From Polaromonas sp. (GTDB lineage Bacteria > Pseudomonadota > Gammaproteobacteria > Burkholderiales > Burkholderiaceae_C), in contig JABMMH010000015.1 in assembly GCA_013205645.1 (NCBI GenBank), positions 1 through 10,786 on the forward strand: a DNA stretch of 10,786 bases. Reading direction: 5' to 3'. Below are positions 1-7,147 of this stretch, piece by piece (position 1 is the first letter of the stretch; every line of letters starts with the position of its first letter). The position numbers were made by a program, and so were the translations under genes. The notes beneath the pieces were generated by a model. That model was not told where the DNA came from. It saw nothing but the letters and a program-made list of their open reading frames with translations, and did no database searches.

Positions 1-1011
<1,011 letters not shown>

Positions 1012-1023
1012 CGGACGGTTGCC

Positions 1024-1440
1024 ATGAATACCATCCAAGTCGATGTAGTCAGCGCCGAAGAGTTGATCTTTTCGGGCCAGGCACGTTTTGTGGCTCTGCC
1101 CGGCGAGGCCGGCGAGCTGGGGATTTTCCCCCGTCACACGCCGCTGATCACGCGCATTCGCCCCGGTGCCGTGCGCATCGAAAAGGCGGATGGCACGGAA
1201 GAGTTTGTGTTTGTCGCTGGTGGCATCCTCGAAGTTCAGCCGAACCATATCACTGTGCTCAGCGATACGGCTATCCGCGGCAAGGACCTCGACGAGGCCA
1301 AGGCCGAGGAAGCGAAAAAAGCGGCCGAAGAGGCGTTGAAAAATGCCAAGAGCGATATCGATCTGGCGCGCGCGCAATCAGAGCTGACTGTCATGGTCGC
1401 TCAGATTGCCGCATTGCGTAAATTTCGCCAGAAGCGTTAA
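1024..1440 (+). CDS. atpC: ATP synthase F1 subunit epsilon
   Basis: This is the epsilon subunit of F1Fo ATP synthase (138 aa, normal family length). It joins the gamma central stalk to the c-ring and can inhibit ATP hydrolysis when its C-terminal helices extend. The N-terminal beta-sandwich carries the family motif GELGIFPRHTPLIT (about residues 30-43). The C-terminal Ala/Lys/Glu-rich helical hairpin spans about residues 88-138. The ATG follows a GGACGG ribosome-binding sequence a few bases upstream and lies 12 nt after the atpD stop, which fixes the start. It is the last gene of the atp operon and is followed by an intrinsic terminator about 45 nt downstream. Confidence 0.97.
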   Translation: MNTIQVDVVSAEELIFSGQARFVALPGEAGELGIFPRHTPLITRIRPGAVRIEKADGTEEFVFVAGGILEVQPNHITVLSDTAIRGKDLDEAKAEEAKKAAEEALKNAKSDIDLARAQSELTVMVAQIAALRKFRQKR

Positions 1441-1484
1441 TCCATAGACCGCTGGGCAGCTTGCCTGGTGCGTCAAGCGTTCGC

Positions 1485-1515
1485 AAAAAACCGATCTGTG
1501 AGGGTCGGTTTTTTT
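1485..1515. terminator. Bidirectional intrinsic terminator between atpC and the TPM operon
   Basis: A-tract, CCGATC, loop TGTGAG, GGTCGG (one G-T pair), T-tract. Read on either strand, the stem is followed by a run of six or seven T, so it can end both the rightward atp operon and the leftward lemA/TPM operon. The two flanking 9-mers AAGCGTTCG (1475-1483) and CGAACGCTT (1521-1529) are also complementary and would lengthen the hairpin, reaching the TPM gene's stop codon. Confidence 0.9.
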
Positions 1516-1528
1516 ATGCCCGAACGCT

Positions 1529-2089
1529 TCAGAACAACCTTGGTGTATCGGGTAACTCATTTGGATGGCGACCGTTGGCGGGCAAGCCACCGACAGCAGA
1601 GTCAACCACAGGCAAAGGGAAGCTGCGCTCAAGTTCAACCGAGACTTCTTCCACGGCGCGAATCAAACCATCTTCGTAAGAATTGACCCGGAAGGCGTCG
1701 CGCATGTGCGCCACCAACTCAGTCCAATGAGCGTTGCTGGTGTGGTCGGCCAAGCCACGGTCAGCGACGATCTCGATCGCGTGTTCTGCCAACAGCACAT
1801 AAATCAGCACGCCATTGTTGTGCGCGGTGTCCCAGACGCCGAGTTTGCCAAACATCATCAGGGCGCGTTCACGGGTCACCTGCTGCAGGCTGCGCTCAAG
1901 GCCAACACGCCAAAGATAACTCAGCGGCAGGGAGGCTTCGATGCAGATGCGAATTTGGCCGCTGTGGCGTTGCTCGCTTGACGTAACGCGACTCGCCAGC
2001 CGAGCAAGCACGGCAGGCGGAACAAGCCGGCTCGTGTCATCAGCGTCAAGCCACAGGTGTTTGATAAAAGTCTTGCTCAGGGCAGCCAT
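1529..2089 (-). CDS. TPM-domain protein (short, second of the LemA/TPM operon)
   Basis: A 186-aa protein of the TPM (TLP18.3/Psb32/MOLO-1) fold. No enzymatic role is proven for bacterial members of this operon type. The TPM core is about residues 20-150: RLVPPAVLARLASRV near 21-35, the RERALMMFGKLGVWDTAHNNGVLIYVLL segment at about 73-100, AIEIVADRGL (104-113), then a Trp-containing helix and a final SYEDGLIRAVEEVS helix. There is no signal peptide or membrane segment, unlike its upstream partner. The start at 2089 is chosen because a GAGGTG ribosome-binding site overlaps the end of the preceding gene and the TPM similarity begins here. The longer open frame upstream is only the shadow of the Gly-rich tail of the neighbouring gene. 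It is co-transcribed after the larger TPM gene (10-nt gap) and lemA. The shared operon suggests a common envelope function, which is inference. Confidence 0.87.
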   Translation of the reverse strand: MAALSKTFIKHLWLDADDTSRLVPPAVLARLASRVTSSEQRHSGQIRICIEASLPLSYLWRVGLERSLQQVTRERALMMFGKLGVWDTAHNNGVLIYVLLAEHAIEIVADRGLADHTSNAHWTELVAHMRDAFRVNSYEDGLIRAVEEVSVELERSFPLPVVDSAVGGLPANGRHPNELPDTPRLF

Positions 2090-2099
2090 GGTCAGCACC

Positions 2100-2996
2100 T
2101 CACCATTTTCCGGAGGCACCGCCGCCGCCAAAATTACCGCCGCCACCGCTGCCGAAACCACCGCCACCAAAGCGGCCTGAGCCGCCGTAGCCACCCGAGG
2201 AGCGGCGGCCGCCAAAGCCGCCCATGCCAGAACCCCAGCCTGCGCTGCGGCCACTTGAGGCAAGCACGCTGGCCAAGGCGAAGACAGACCCAGCCAAAGC
2301 CGCTAAGACTCCGACAACGAGGCTGGCAGTGAGCAGCCAAGCCAGCAAGCCAACGCCAACGCCGGTAACCAGCGAGCCGACCTTGCGGCCAACGACGGAG
2401 CCAAGCAGTCTGGCGGCAAACGGCACAGCAACGAACAGCAGCACCGCAAAATCAAGCCACTGAAAACCAGCGTCACGCGCACGAGGTGCGTTAGCGGCGG
2501 AAGGTTCAGGGAGCTTCTCGCCAACGATCGAGGCGGTGAGCATGTCAACGCCAGCGTTAAGTCCCCCGGCGAAATCTCCCTCACGAAAGCGTGGCGTGAT
2601 GACCCGCTCAATGACCTGTTTGGCAGCCAAGTCAGGTATCGCACCTTCAAGCGTTTTGGCGGTAGCGATGCGCACCGCGCGGTCATTCTTGGCCACCACG
2701 ATCAGCAGACCATCACCGATGTCTTTGCGGCCGATTTTCCAAAGGTCACCAACGCGCTGGGTGTAGCCAACGATGTCTTCTGGCACGGTGGTCGGCACCA
2801 TCAACACCACGATCTGCGATCCCTTGGCTGTCTCAAAAGCTTGCAGCTTGTTGTCAAGGGCTTGGCGTTGCGTCGCATCCAGTGTGGCGGTGGTGTCGAT
2901 CACCCGGGCACTCAGCGGCGGAATTGGCTGCAATGCAGCTTGTGCCGAGGCGACGCTTGGCAGCAGGATGCACAGACTGAACAGGATGGCGTGCAA
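2100..2996 (-). CDS. TPM-domain membrane protein with Gly-rich tail (YgcG-like)
   Basis: A 298-aa exported protein of the YgcG/TPM type. From the proposed start it has a signal peptide (about 1-20, ending ASAQA), a periplasmic TPM domain (about 24-160, with ARVIDTTATLDATQRQALDNKL, VLMVPTT, the KDIGDGLLIVVAKNDRAVRIATAKTLEGAIPD core and the FREGDFAGGLNAGVDML ending), two hydrophobic segments (about 179-200 and 208-243), and a Gly/Ser/Phe tail (about 254-298) ending GKW, as in many family members. The likely start is TTG at 2996-2994. It lies one base after the lemA stop codon, preceded by GAGAAGAAG as ribosome-binding site, and it begins directly at the signal peptide. The alternative TTG at 3053 would add 19 Arg-rich residues overlapping lemA. 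Co-occurrence with lemA is typical of this family. Confidence 0.88.
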   Translation of the reverse strand: MHAILFSLCILLPSVASAQAALQPIPPLSARVIDTTATLDATQRQALDNKLQAFETAKGSQIVVLMVPTTVPEDIVGYTQRVGDLWKIGRKDIGDGLLIVVAKNDRAVRIATAKTLEGAIPDLAAKQVIERVITPRFREGDFAGGLNAGVDMLTASIVGEKLPEPSAANAPRARDAGFQWLDFAVLLFVAVPFAARLLGSVVGRKVGSLVTGVGVGLLAWLLTASLVVGVLAALAGSVFALASVLASSGRSAGWGSGMGGFGGRRSSGGYGGSGRFGGGGFGSGGGGNFGGGGASGKW

Positions 2997-2997
2997 T

Positions 2998-3597
2998 TTA
3001 CTTCTTCTCGAAGTTAACCGACGGCGGTTGCGAAATCTGCGCTTCGTTCTCAACCGCTAAGCTGGGCTTCACCTGATAGCTGAAGACCATGGCGGTCAGA
3101 TTGTTAGGGAAGCTGCGCGCCAGCACGTTGTATTGTTGAACCGACTGGATGTAGCGGTTGCGGGCCACGGCAATGCGGTTTTCAGTGCCTTCAAGCTGCA
3201 CGCGCAAATCCTGGAAGCCTTGGTTGGCCTTCAGGTTGGGATAGTTTTCGGTCACCATCAAGAGCCGCGACAGAGCCGAACTCAAACCCGACTGAGCCTG
3301 CTGGAAGCGCTGAAAGGCAGCCGGGTCATTGAGAGTTTCAGGCGTGACTTTGATCGATGTGGCGCTGGCGCGGGCTTCGACCACCCGCGTCAAGGTGTCT
3401 TGTTCAAACGCCGCCTCACCTTTGACGGTGGCGACGATGTTCGGCACCAAGTCGGCACGGCGCTGGTATTGGTTGAGCACTTCAGACCAAGCCGCTTTGG
3501 TTTGCTCGTCAAGGCGCTGAAACTCGTTGTAGCCACAACCCGAGAGCAGCACCAGCAAGCAACCGGTCAGTACCAGTTTGATAAAACGCGAAGTCAT
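2998..3597 (-). CDS. LemA family lipoprotein
   Basis: A 199-aa LemA-family protein, normal length for the family. LemA proteins are membrane-anchored helical bundles of uncertain function. The N-terminus is a lipoprotein signal: a basic start, a hydrophobic run, then the lipobox L-S-G-C with the acylated Cys at 21. The mature part has the LemA landmarks: YNEFQRLDEQTKAAWSEVLNQYQRRADLVPNIV (about 23-55), the LSSALSRLLMVTENYPNLKANQGFQDLRVQLEGTENRIAVARNRY segment (about 105-149), and YNVLARSFPNNL near 156-167. The ATG at 3597 has an AAGG ribosome-binding site at suitable spacing. It is the first gene of a three-gene minus-strand operon. Its stop sits one base ahead of the proposed TTG start of the TPM gene, so the two may be translationally coupled. 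Confidence 0.95.
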   Translation of the reverse strand: MTSRFIKLVLTGCLLVLLSGCGYNEFQRLDEQTKAAWSEVLNQYQRRADLVPNIVATVKGEAAFEQDTLTRVVEARASATSIKVTPETLNDPAAFQRFQQAQSGLSSALSRLLMVTENYPNLKANQGFQDLRVQLEGTENRIAVARNRYIQSVQQYNVLARSFPNNLTAMVFSYQVKPSLAVENEAQISQPPSVNFEKK

Positions 3598-3809
3598 GAA
3601 AGAGCCTTTCTATTGAACAACTGCCATGCGGCACGGACATCAGGCCGTCACACTAACACGCCGAGCAAGACTCCGCGTCGGCCGACATTCCGTCGAGTTG
3701 TCAGCTTGGCAAAAGGATTTCTTGCCGTCGGGCTGATCCATGGGCTGGCGCCATGGCCTAATATGGCAGGCGTAGCCGCGCCGCCCACTCACGCCAAAGA
3801 ACGCCATCC
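3598..3809. promoter_or_regulatory. Divergent intergenic region between lemA and the NTF2-like gene
   Basis: This 212-nt gap must hold the promoters of two divergent operons. A TAATAT sequence at 3759-3764, about 46 nt before the rightward start, is a possible -10 box, but no convincing -35 was found at proper spacing. Two copies of the self-complementary hexamer CCATGG (3738-3743 and 3751-3756), 7 nt apart, sit just upstream of it and could form a protein-binding site or a hairpin. I saw no convincing leftward promoter for lemA. Confidence 0.35.
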
Positions 3810-4253
3810 ATGCGAACAGCCAAACCCACCTTGACCCACAACGGTCACGCAGACGAGACCGAAGCCGCGTTTTATGAGGCCATGCGACTCGGCGACATCG
3901 ACAAGCTCATGGCCTGTTGGGCTGATGAGGATGACATCGTTTGCGTCCACCCGGGTGGTCCGCGACTGGTTGGGGCATTGGCGATCCGGGGTGGTTTTGA
4001 GACGATGTTTTCGCACTGCACGATACGCGCGCACATTGAAGATGTGCGCCGCGTGCAAACACTCGGCGTCAGCATACATAGCGTCATCGAACGCGTCGAA
4101 GTCATGACCCCCACCGGTCCGGCGCAAGCCTATGTGGTCGCCACCAACGTTTACCTCAAGACCGCCCAAGGCTGGCGACTGGTCGCGCACCACGCCAGCC
4201 CTGGGACCGCGCAAGAAGTGCCGACCAGCGACGGCCCCAAGGTCCTGCACTGA
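3810..4253 (+). CDS. NTF2/SnoaL-like domain protein
   Basis: A 147-aa single-domain protein of the NTF2-like superfamily (SnoaL/DUF4440 type), a cone-shaped alpha+beta barrel used by many small enzymes and ligand-binding proteins. Visible features are the first helix ETEAAFYEAMRLGDIDKLMACWADED (about 17-41), HPGGPRLVG (47-55), the 'R-GG-FE-MF' helix (60-67), and the final strand pair GWRLVAHHASP (121-131), typical of the fold. There is no signal peptide, so it is probably cytoplasmic. The ribosome-binding site is weak (AAAGAA), but the start agrees with the domain boundary. It ends 3 nt before the hydrolase gene, so the two are probably co-transcribed. The substrate cannot be deduced. Confidence 0.87.
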   Translation: MRTAKPTLTHNGHADETEAAFYEAMRLGDIDKLMACWADEDDIVCVHPGGPRLVGALAIRGGFETMFSHCTIRAHIEDVRRVQTLGVSIHSVIERVEVMTPTGPAQAYVVATNVYLKTAQGWRLVAHHASPGTAQEVPTSDGPKVLH

Positions 4254-4256
4254 CCT

Positions 4257-5291
4257 ATGGACTACCGCGCTCCTTGGTGGTTGCCCGGCGGCAACCTACA
4301 GACTATCTGGGCGGCATTGTGCGGTCTGAGATATCAAAGCAGCAAACCGCACTTTCGACGTGAGCGGTGGGCGACCCCAGATGAAGATTTTGTTGATGTT
4401 GATTGGTTGATGGATGGGTCGGGCGCCACGACACATGCTGATGCTGCGGCGCAACCGCTATTGGTCGTATTTCACGGCCTTGAGGGTTCGTCATCAAGCC
4501 ACTACGCAGAAGCACTGGCGGATGTCGCCAGACGCCGCGGTTGGGCCTGTGCGGTGCCGCATTTTCGCGGCTGCTCGGGCGAATTGAACCTAGCGCCTCG
4601 GGCTTACCACTCTGGCGACTTTGTGGAGATTGACTGGATGCTGCGCCGTTTCAAGGCGGCGCATGCGGGGCCGCTGCTCGCCGTCGGCGTCTCGCTGGGG
4701 GGCAACGCCCTGATGCGTTGGGCCGCAGAGCTTGAGGGCACTGCTGCCGACGTGGTGAGCGCCATCGCCTCCGTGTCCTCGCCGCTGGATCTAACGGCCA
4801 GCGGCAAGGCCATTGGAGAGGGTTTTAACCGGCAGGTGTACACGCGCATGTTTCTTGGCTCGATGTTGCCAAAGGCCGTGCAAAAGCTGGCCCAACACCC
4901 GCAGCTCTTTAGCCGCGAAGCCTTGCTGGCTGTCCGCGACCTTTATGCGTTTGACGACATCTTCACTGCGCCACTGCATGGCTTCAACGACGCTGAAGAT
5001 TACTACCGACGCGCCTCGGCCAAACCCCATTTGCAGCGCATTGCTGTTCCTGCATTGGCACTCAATGCCCTCAACGACCCCTTTGTTCCGGCCGCCAGTC
5101 TGCCAGGTGCTGCCGATGTCAGCGCCAACGTCACTCTGTGGCAACCGTTGCAGGGCGGTCACGTCGGCTTCCCGGCTGACGCTGAGAATAAGTGGCCACA
5201 CGCACATGTGCGTGCCATGCCCATGGCTGTCTGTGAATTTTTGGCACAGCATTTACCATCCCATGCAAGGAGTTTAGAAATACATGGATGA
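4257..5291 (+). CDS. YheT-family alpha/beta hydrolase
   Basis: A 344-aa alpha/beta-hydrolase of the YheT/EMB8 family (COG0429), the usual length for the family. The N-terminal APWWLPGGNLQTIW (5-18) is the family hallmark. The fold core follows: LLVVFHGLEGSSSSHYAEAL (68-87; oxyanion region HGLEG), PHFRGCSGELN (101-111), and the nucleophile elbow G-V-S-L-G-G with Ser146. The other triad members are probably Asp274 (NDPFVP) and His302 (GGHVGF). The physiological substrate is not established for the family, and esterase-like activity is inferred from the triad. There is no signal peptide. The ATG lies 3 nt after the NTF2-like stop, and the stop overlaps the next gene's start by 8 nt, so the three genes form one transcription unit. 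The symbol yheT is a family name in E. coli and is not assigned here. Confidence 0.93.
   Translation: MDYRAPWWLPGGNLQTIWAALCGLRYQSSKPHFRRERWATPDEDFVDVDWLMDGSGATTHADAAAQPLLVVFHGLEGSSSSHYAEALADVARRRGWACAVPHFRGCSGELNLAPRAYHSGDFVEIDWMLRRFKAAHAGPLLAVGVSLGGNALMRWAAELEGTAADVVSAIASVSSPLDLTASGKAIGEGFNRQVYTRMFLGSMLPKAVQKLAQHPQLFSREALLAVRDLYAFDDIFTAPLHGFNDAEDYYRRASAKPHLQRIAVPALALNALNDPFVPAASLPGAADVSANVTLWQPLQGGHVGFPADAENKWPHAHVRAMPMAVCEFLAQHLPSHARSLEIHG
5267..5272 (+). promoter_or_regulatory. Ribosome-binding site of the 187-aa gene
   Basis: AAGGAG lies 11 nt before the ATG at 5284, inside the 3' end of the hydrolase gene. It supports the ATG that overlaps the hydrolase stop codon by 8 nt. Confidence 0.65.
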
Positions 5292-5847
5292 CATAGTCAA
5301 AGCCGCTATCGCCAAGTGGCCCAACGTGCCTAACTGCTTTGGCTGGTTGGGGCTGGATGCCCGTGGTAATTGGTACATGCGTGACGACCAGGCTCAGGCG
5401 GCTGGGCCGTTTGCTGGCGGTAGTGCTCTGAGCAAAGGTTCGCGGTTGCAGCACGAGAAGCTGATTGACTTCATCCAGCGCAACTACGAGGCTGATGCCG
5501 GCGGGCAATGGTTTTTTCAAAATGGGCCGCAGCGGGTTTATGTGGAACTAGAAGCCACGCCGCTGGTTTGCCGCGTGGCACCGGATTTTTCTGTGGCCTC
5601 ACACACCGGCGAATTGGCCCGTGTGCAGCGCTGCGTGCTCGATCAGCATGGTCGTTTGTATTTAGAAACCGGCATTGGTTTTGGACTGGTCCACACGCAA
5701 GACATGACACATGCCGCTGACGCGGTGGAGTGCGGCCTGTGGGTGCCCGAAGAGGTGATGTCTGCGGACTTGCCAAAGCGCTTTGGCTATGTCCGTAGCC
5801 CGGCTCAGCTACAAGTGTTGGGCGGACACAAAAAAGCCGGTCAGTGA
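5284..5847 (+). CDS. Conserved betaproteobacterial protein (DUF2946-like annotation)
   Basis: A 187-aa soluble-looking protein without signal peptide or membrane segment. I recognise the type as a conserved Burkholderiales protein often annotated as a DUF2946-family protein, but the exact family number is from memory and uncertain. Visible features are KWPNVPNCFGWLGLDARGNWYMRDDQAQ (11-38, the most conserved-looking part), LIDFIQRNYEADAGGQWFFQNGPQRVYVELE (60-90), and a beta-rich C-terminal half with RLYLETGIGFGLVH (124-137) and VECGLWVPEEV (148-158). Its function is unknown. The start at 5284 has an AAGGAG ribosome-binding site and overlaps the hydrolase stop (ATGGATGA), indicating translational coupling. 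Its TGA stop lies inside the downstream terminator palindrome. Confidence 0.85.
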   Translation: MDDIVKAAIAKWPNVPNCFGWLGLDARGNWYMRDDQAQAAGPFAGGSALSKGSRLQHEKLIDFIQRNYEADAGGQWFFQNGPQRVYVELEATPLVCRVAPDFSVASHTGELARVQRCVLDQHGRLYLETGIGFGLVHTQDMTHAADAVECGLWVPEEVMSADLPKRFGYVRSPAQLQVLGGHKKAGQ

Positions 5848-5857
5848 CCGGCTTTTT
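5831..5857. terminator. Bidirectional intrinsic terminator (27-bp palindrome)
   Basis: AAAAAGCCGGTCA, one central G, TGACCGGCTTTTT. The two 13-nt arms are exactly complementary. A-tract on one side and T-tract on the other make it a terminator in both directions, serving the rightward 187-aa gene, whose stop codon it includes, and the leftward cytochrome gene, whose stop is at 5875. Confidence 0.92.
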
Positions 5858-5874
5858 AAATCTGCGAGAGTGGC

Positions 5875-6723
5875 TTACTTGGCCGCGTTAGCCATGTACT
5901 CAACCGCAGAGCGGATGTCGGCGTCAGACGCTGATGAGCCACCTTTAGGCGGCATGATGCCCTTGCCCTTGATGACGCTGGCCGTCATGGCGTCAATGCC
6001 GGTTTTAATGCGCGGTGCCCAAGCAACTTTGTCGCCAAACTTAGGCGAACCCGCCACACTGGCTGCATGGCAAGCCACGCACGCTTGCTTGTAGAGGGCT
6101 TCGCCAGCGCCGACCGTGGCGGCTGGTGCTGCAGCGACAACAGCGGGTGTTGCGGCGGCTGGCGCGGCAGCCATTGGGGCTGGGGCCGCAACAGGCTCCG
6201 CTGGCGCAGCGGCAGCCGGTGCTGCGGGCTCGGCAAACTTGCCACCAGCAGAAGCCGTCAGGTAAACCACCGCACGACCGATTTCGATGTCGTTGAAATC
6301 ACCGCCGCCTTGTGGACCCATGGCGTTCTTCCCTTTGAGTGCAGAATTCCAGAGGGCTTCAAAGCCAGTCTTGAGGCGTGGCGCCCAAGCGGCTACGTCG
6401 CCAAACTTAGGCGCACCCGCTGCACCGCTGGCGTGACAAGCAACGCACTGAGCGGCATAGACGTCAGCACCGGCTTTGAGCGGGCGATTGGCATCGCGAA
6501 TCTCCACAGAGCCGACTTTCAAGATGCGCTCGGCGACGGATTTTTCCATGTTTCCCGCGCCCATGGCCGGCATGTTGGCCGAGGTCACGTAATAGACCAA
6601 GCCAATGATGGCGAAGATGGGAATCACGAAAGAGAAAAACGCCATCAGCAAAAATTGCTTAGGTGTTTTGACCGGGCCGGTGTGCTCTTCTTCGTGAGCC
6701 GAGTTGTTGTCGTGTGCGCTCAT
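5875..6723 (-). CDS. Membrane-anchored diheme c-type cytochrome (cytochrome c5-like)
   Basis: A 282-aa cytochrome c with two heme-binding domains, probably carrying electrons in the periplasm. An acidic/His-rich N-terminus (1-20) leads into one uncleaved membrane helix (about 23-46). Domain 1 has C-V-A-C-H at 93-97 and a probable axial Met at 135 (MGPQGG). An Ala/Pro-rich linker covers about 165-203. Domain 2 has C-V-A-C-H at 215-219 and Met257 (MPPKGG). The two domains are clear internal duplicates (PKFGD, WAPR-KTG, and G-I/MGP-GG patterns shared). The start at 6723 is chosen because it precedes the membrane anchor, has a GAGG element upstream and lies below a TATAAT box. A longer frame to 6777 exists but adds nothing recognisable. 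It is a single-gene unit, convergent with the 187-aa gene. The partner oxidase or donor is not identifiable from the window. Confidence 0.93.
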   Translation of the reverse strand: MSAHDNNSAHEEEHTGPVKTPKQFLLMAFFSFVIPIFAIIGLVYYVTSANMPAMGAGNMEKSVAERILKVGSVEIRDANRPLKAGADVYAAQCVACHASGAAGAPKFGDVAAWAPRLKTGFEALWNSALKGKNAMGPQGGGDFNDIEIGRAVVYLTASAGGKFAEPAAPAAAAPAEPVAAPAPMAAAPAAATPAVVAAAPAATVGAGEALYKQACVACHAASVAGSPKFGDKVAWAPRIKTGIDAMTASVIKGKGIMPPKGGSSASDADIRSAVEYMANAAK

Positions 6724-6783
6724 GGCGTCCTCAAAAAAAAACGGGGTGTCGGGGGCAACCAGGGTCAAGCCCGGCAACCTAAC

Positions 6784-6789
6784 ATTATA
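6784..6789 (-). promoter_or_regulatory. Consensus -10 box of the cytochrome gene
   Basis: A perfect TATAAT on the minus strand, about 60 nt upstream of the cytochrome ATG. No good -35 hexamer is found 16-18 nt further upstream, so the promoter assignment rests on the -10 and its position. Confidence 0.5.
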
Positions 6790-6926
6790 GCGGGCACCTC
6801 TGCTGCTTCTCTGGCTTTGCGCGAAGGCGTGTCGGCGACTGTTAGAATCTGGCGCTGGTGTTGTGAGGCATCAGCCAGCGACCGACACATCTGCTGTCTG
6901 GCGCTAGATAAAATCAATTCAGCGTT

Positions 6927-7002
6927 GCGGCTGTAGCTCAGTGGATAGAGTATTGGCCTCCGAAGCCAAGGGTCGTGGGTTCGATCCCCGCCAGCCGCAC
7001 CA
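6927..7002 (+). tRNA. tRNA-Arg (anticodon CCG)
   Basis: A complete 76-nt cloverleaf. The acceptor arms GCGGCTG (6927-6933) and CAGCCGC (6992-6998) pair fully. The D arm contains GTAGCTCAGTGGATAGAG. The anticodon stem is TTGGC/GCCAA around the loop CTCCGAA, giving anticodon CCG (6960-6962), which reads CGG (Arg). The T arm contains GGTTCGATCCC, followed by discriminator A and an encoded CCA (7000-7002). An integrase gene lies directly downstream, so the 3' half of this gene is the probable attachment site of an integrated element. Confidence 0.97.
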
Positions 7003-7147
7003 ATTACCGTTAGAACCTACGTAAGCTGTTGTTTTGTATGGTTCCCAACGTAAATCAAGCTCTTAGCGCACCCGTCTGGATACAACTGTGGATATATTGA
7101 CCGCAAGACACGGTCAGTTCTTTCGCGCTTTGTCGACTGGGTTCTCT
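7003..7147 (+). promoter_or_regulatory. tRNA-integrase intergenic region (candidate att flank and int control region)
   Basis: The 145 nt between the tRNA 3' end and the preferred integrase ATG. It holds a direct repeat ACGTAA (7019-7024 and 7048-7053), a possible arm-type site pair for the recombinase, and a perfect inverted repeat TGACCG-(7 nt)-CGGTCA (7098-7116), a possible operator or leader hairpin. No strong sigma70 promoter was recognised. If the GTG at 7088 were used as start, the inverted repeat would be inside the coding sequence. Confidence 0.35.

Noticed and set aside
2100..2240. Repetitive-looking GCC/CCG-rich stretch, considered as a repeat array
   Set aside because: It is explained by the Gly-rich C-terminal tail of the TPM protein.
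3133..3834. Plus-strand open frame of 233 codons across lemA and the intergenic gap
   Set aside because: Antisense to lemA, with low-complexity composition and no recognisable domain.
5980..6480. Partial DNA repeat, considered as a recombination repeat
   Set aside because: It is the internal duplication of the two heme domains of the cytochrome, conserved at protein level.
6067..6936. Plus-strand open frame of 289 codons opposite the cytochrome gene and running into the tRNA
   Set aside because: Shadow of the cytochrome coding sequence; it overlaps the tRNA 5' end and has no family features.
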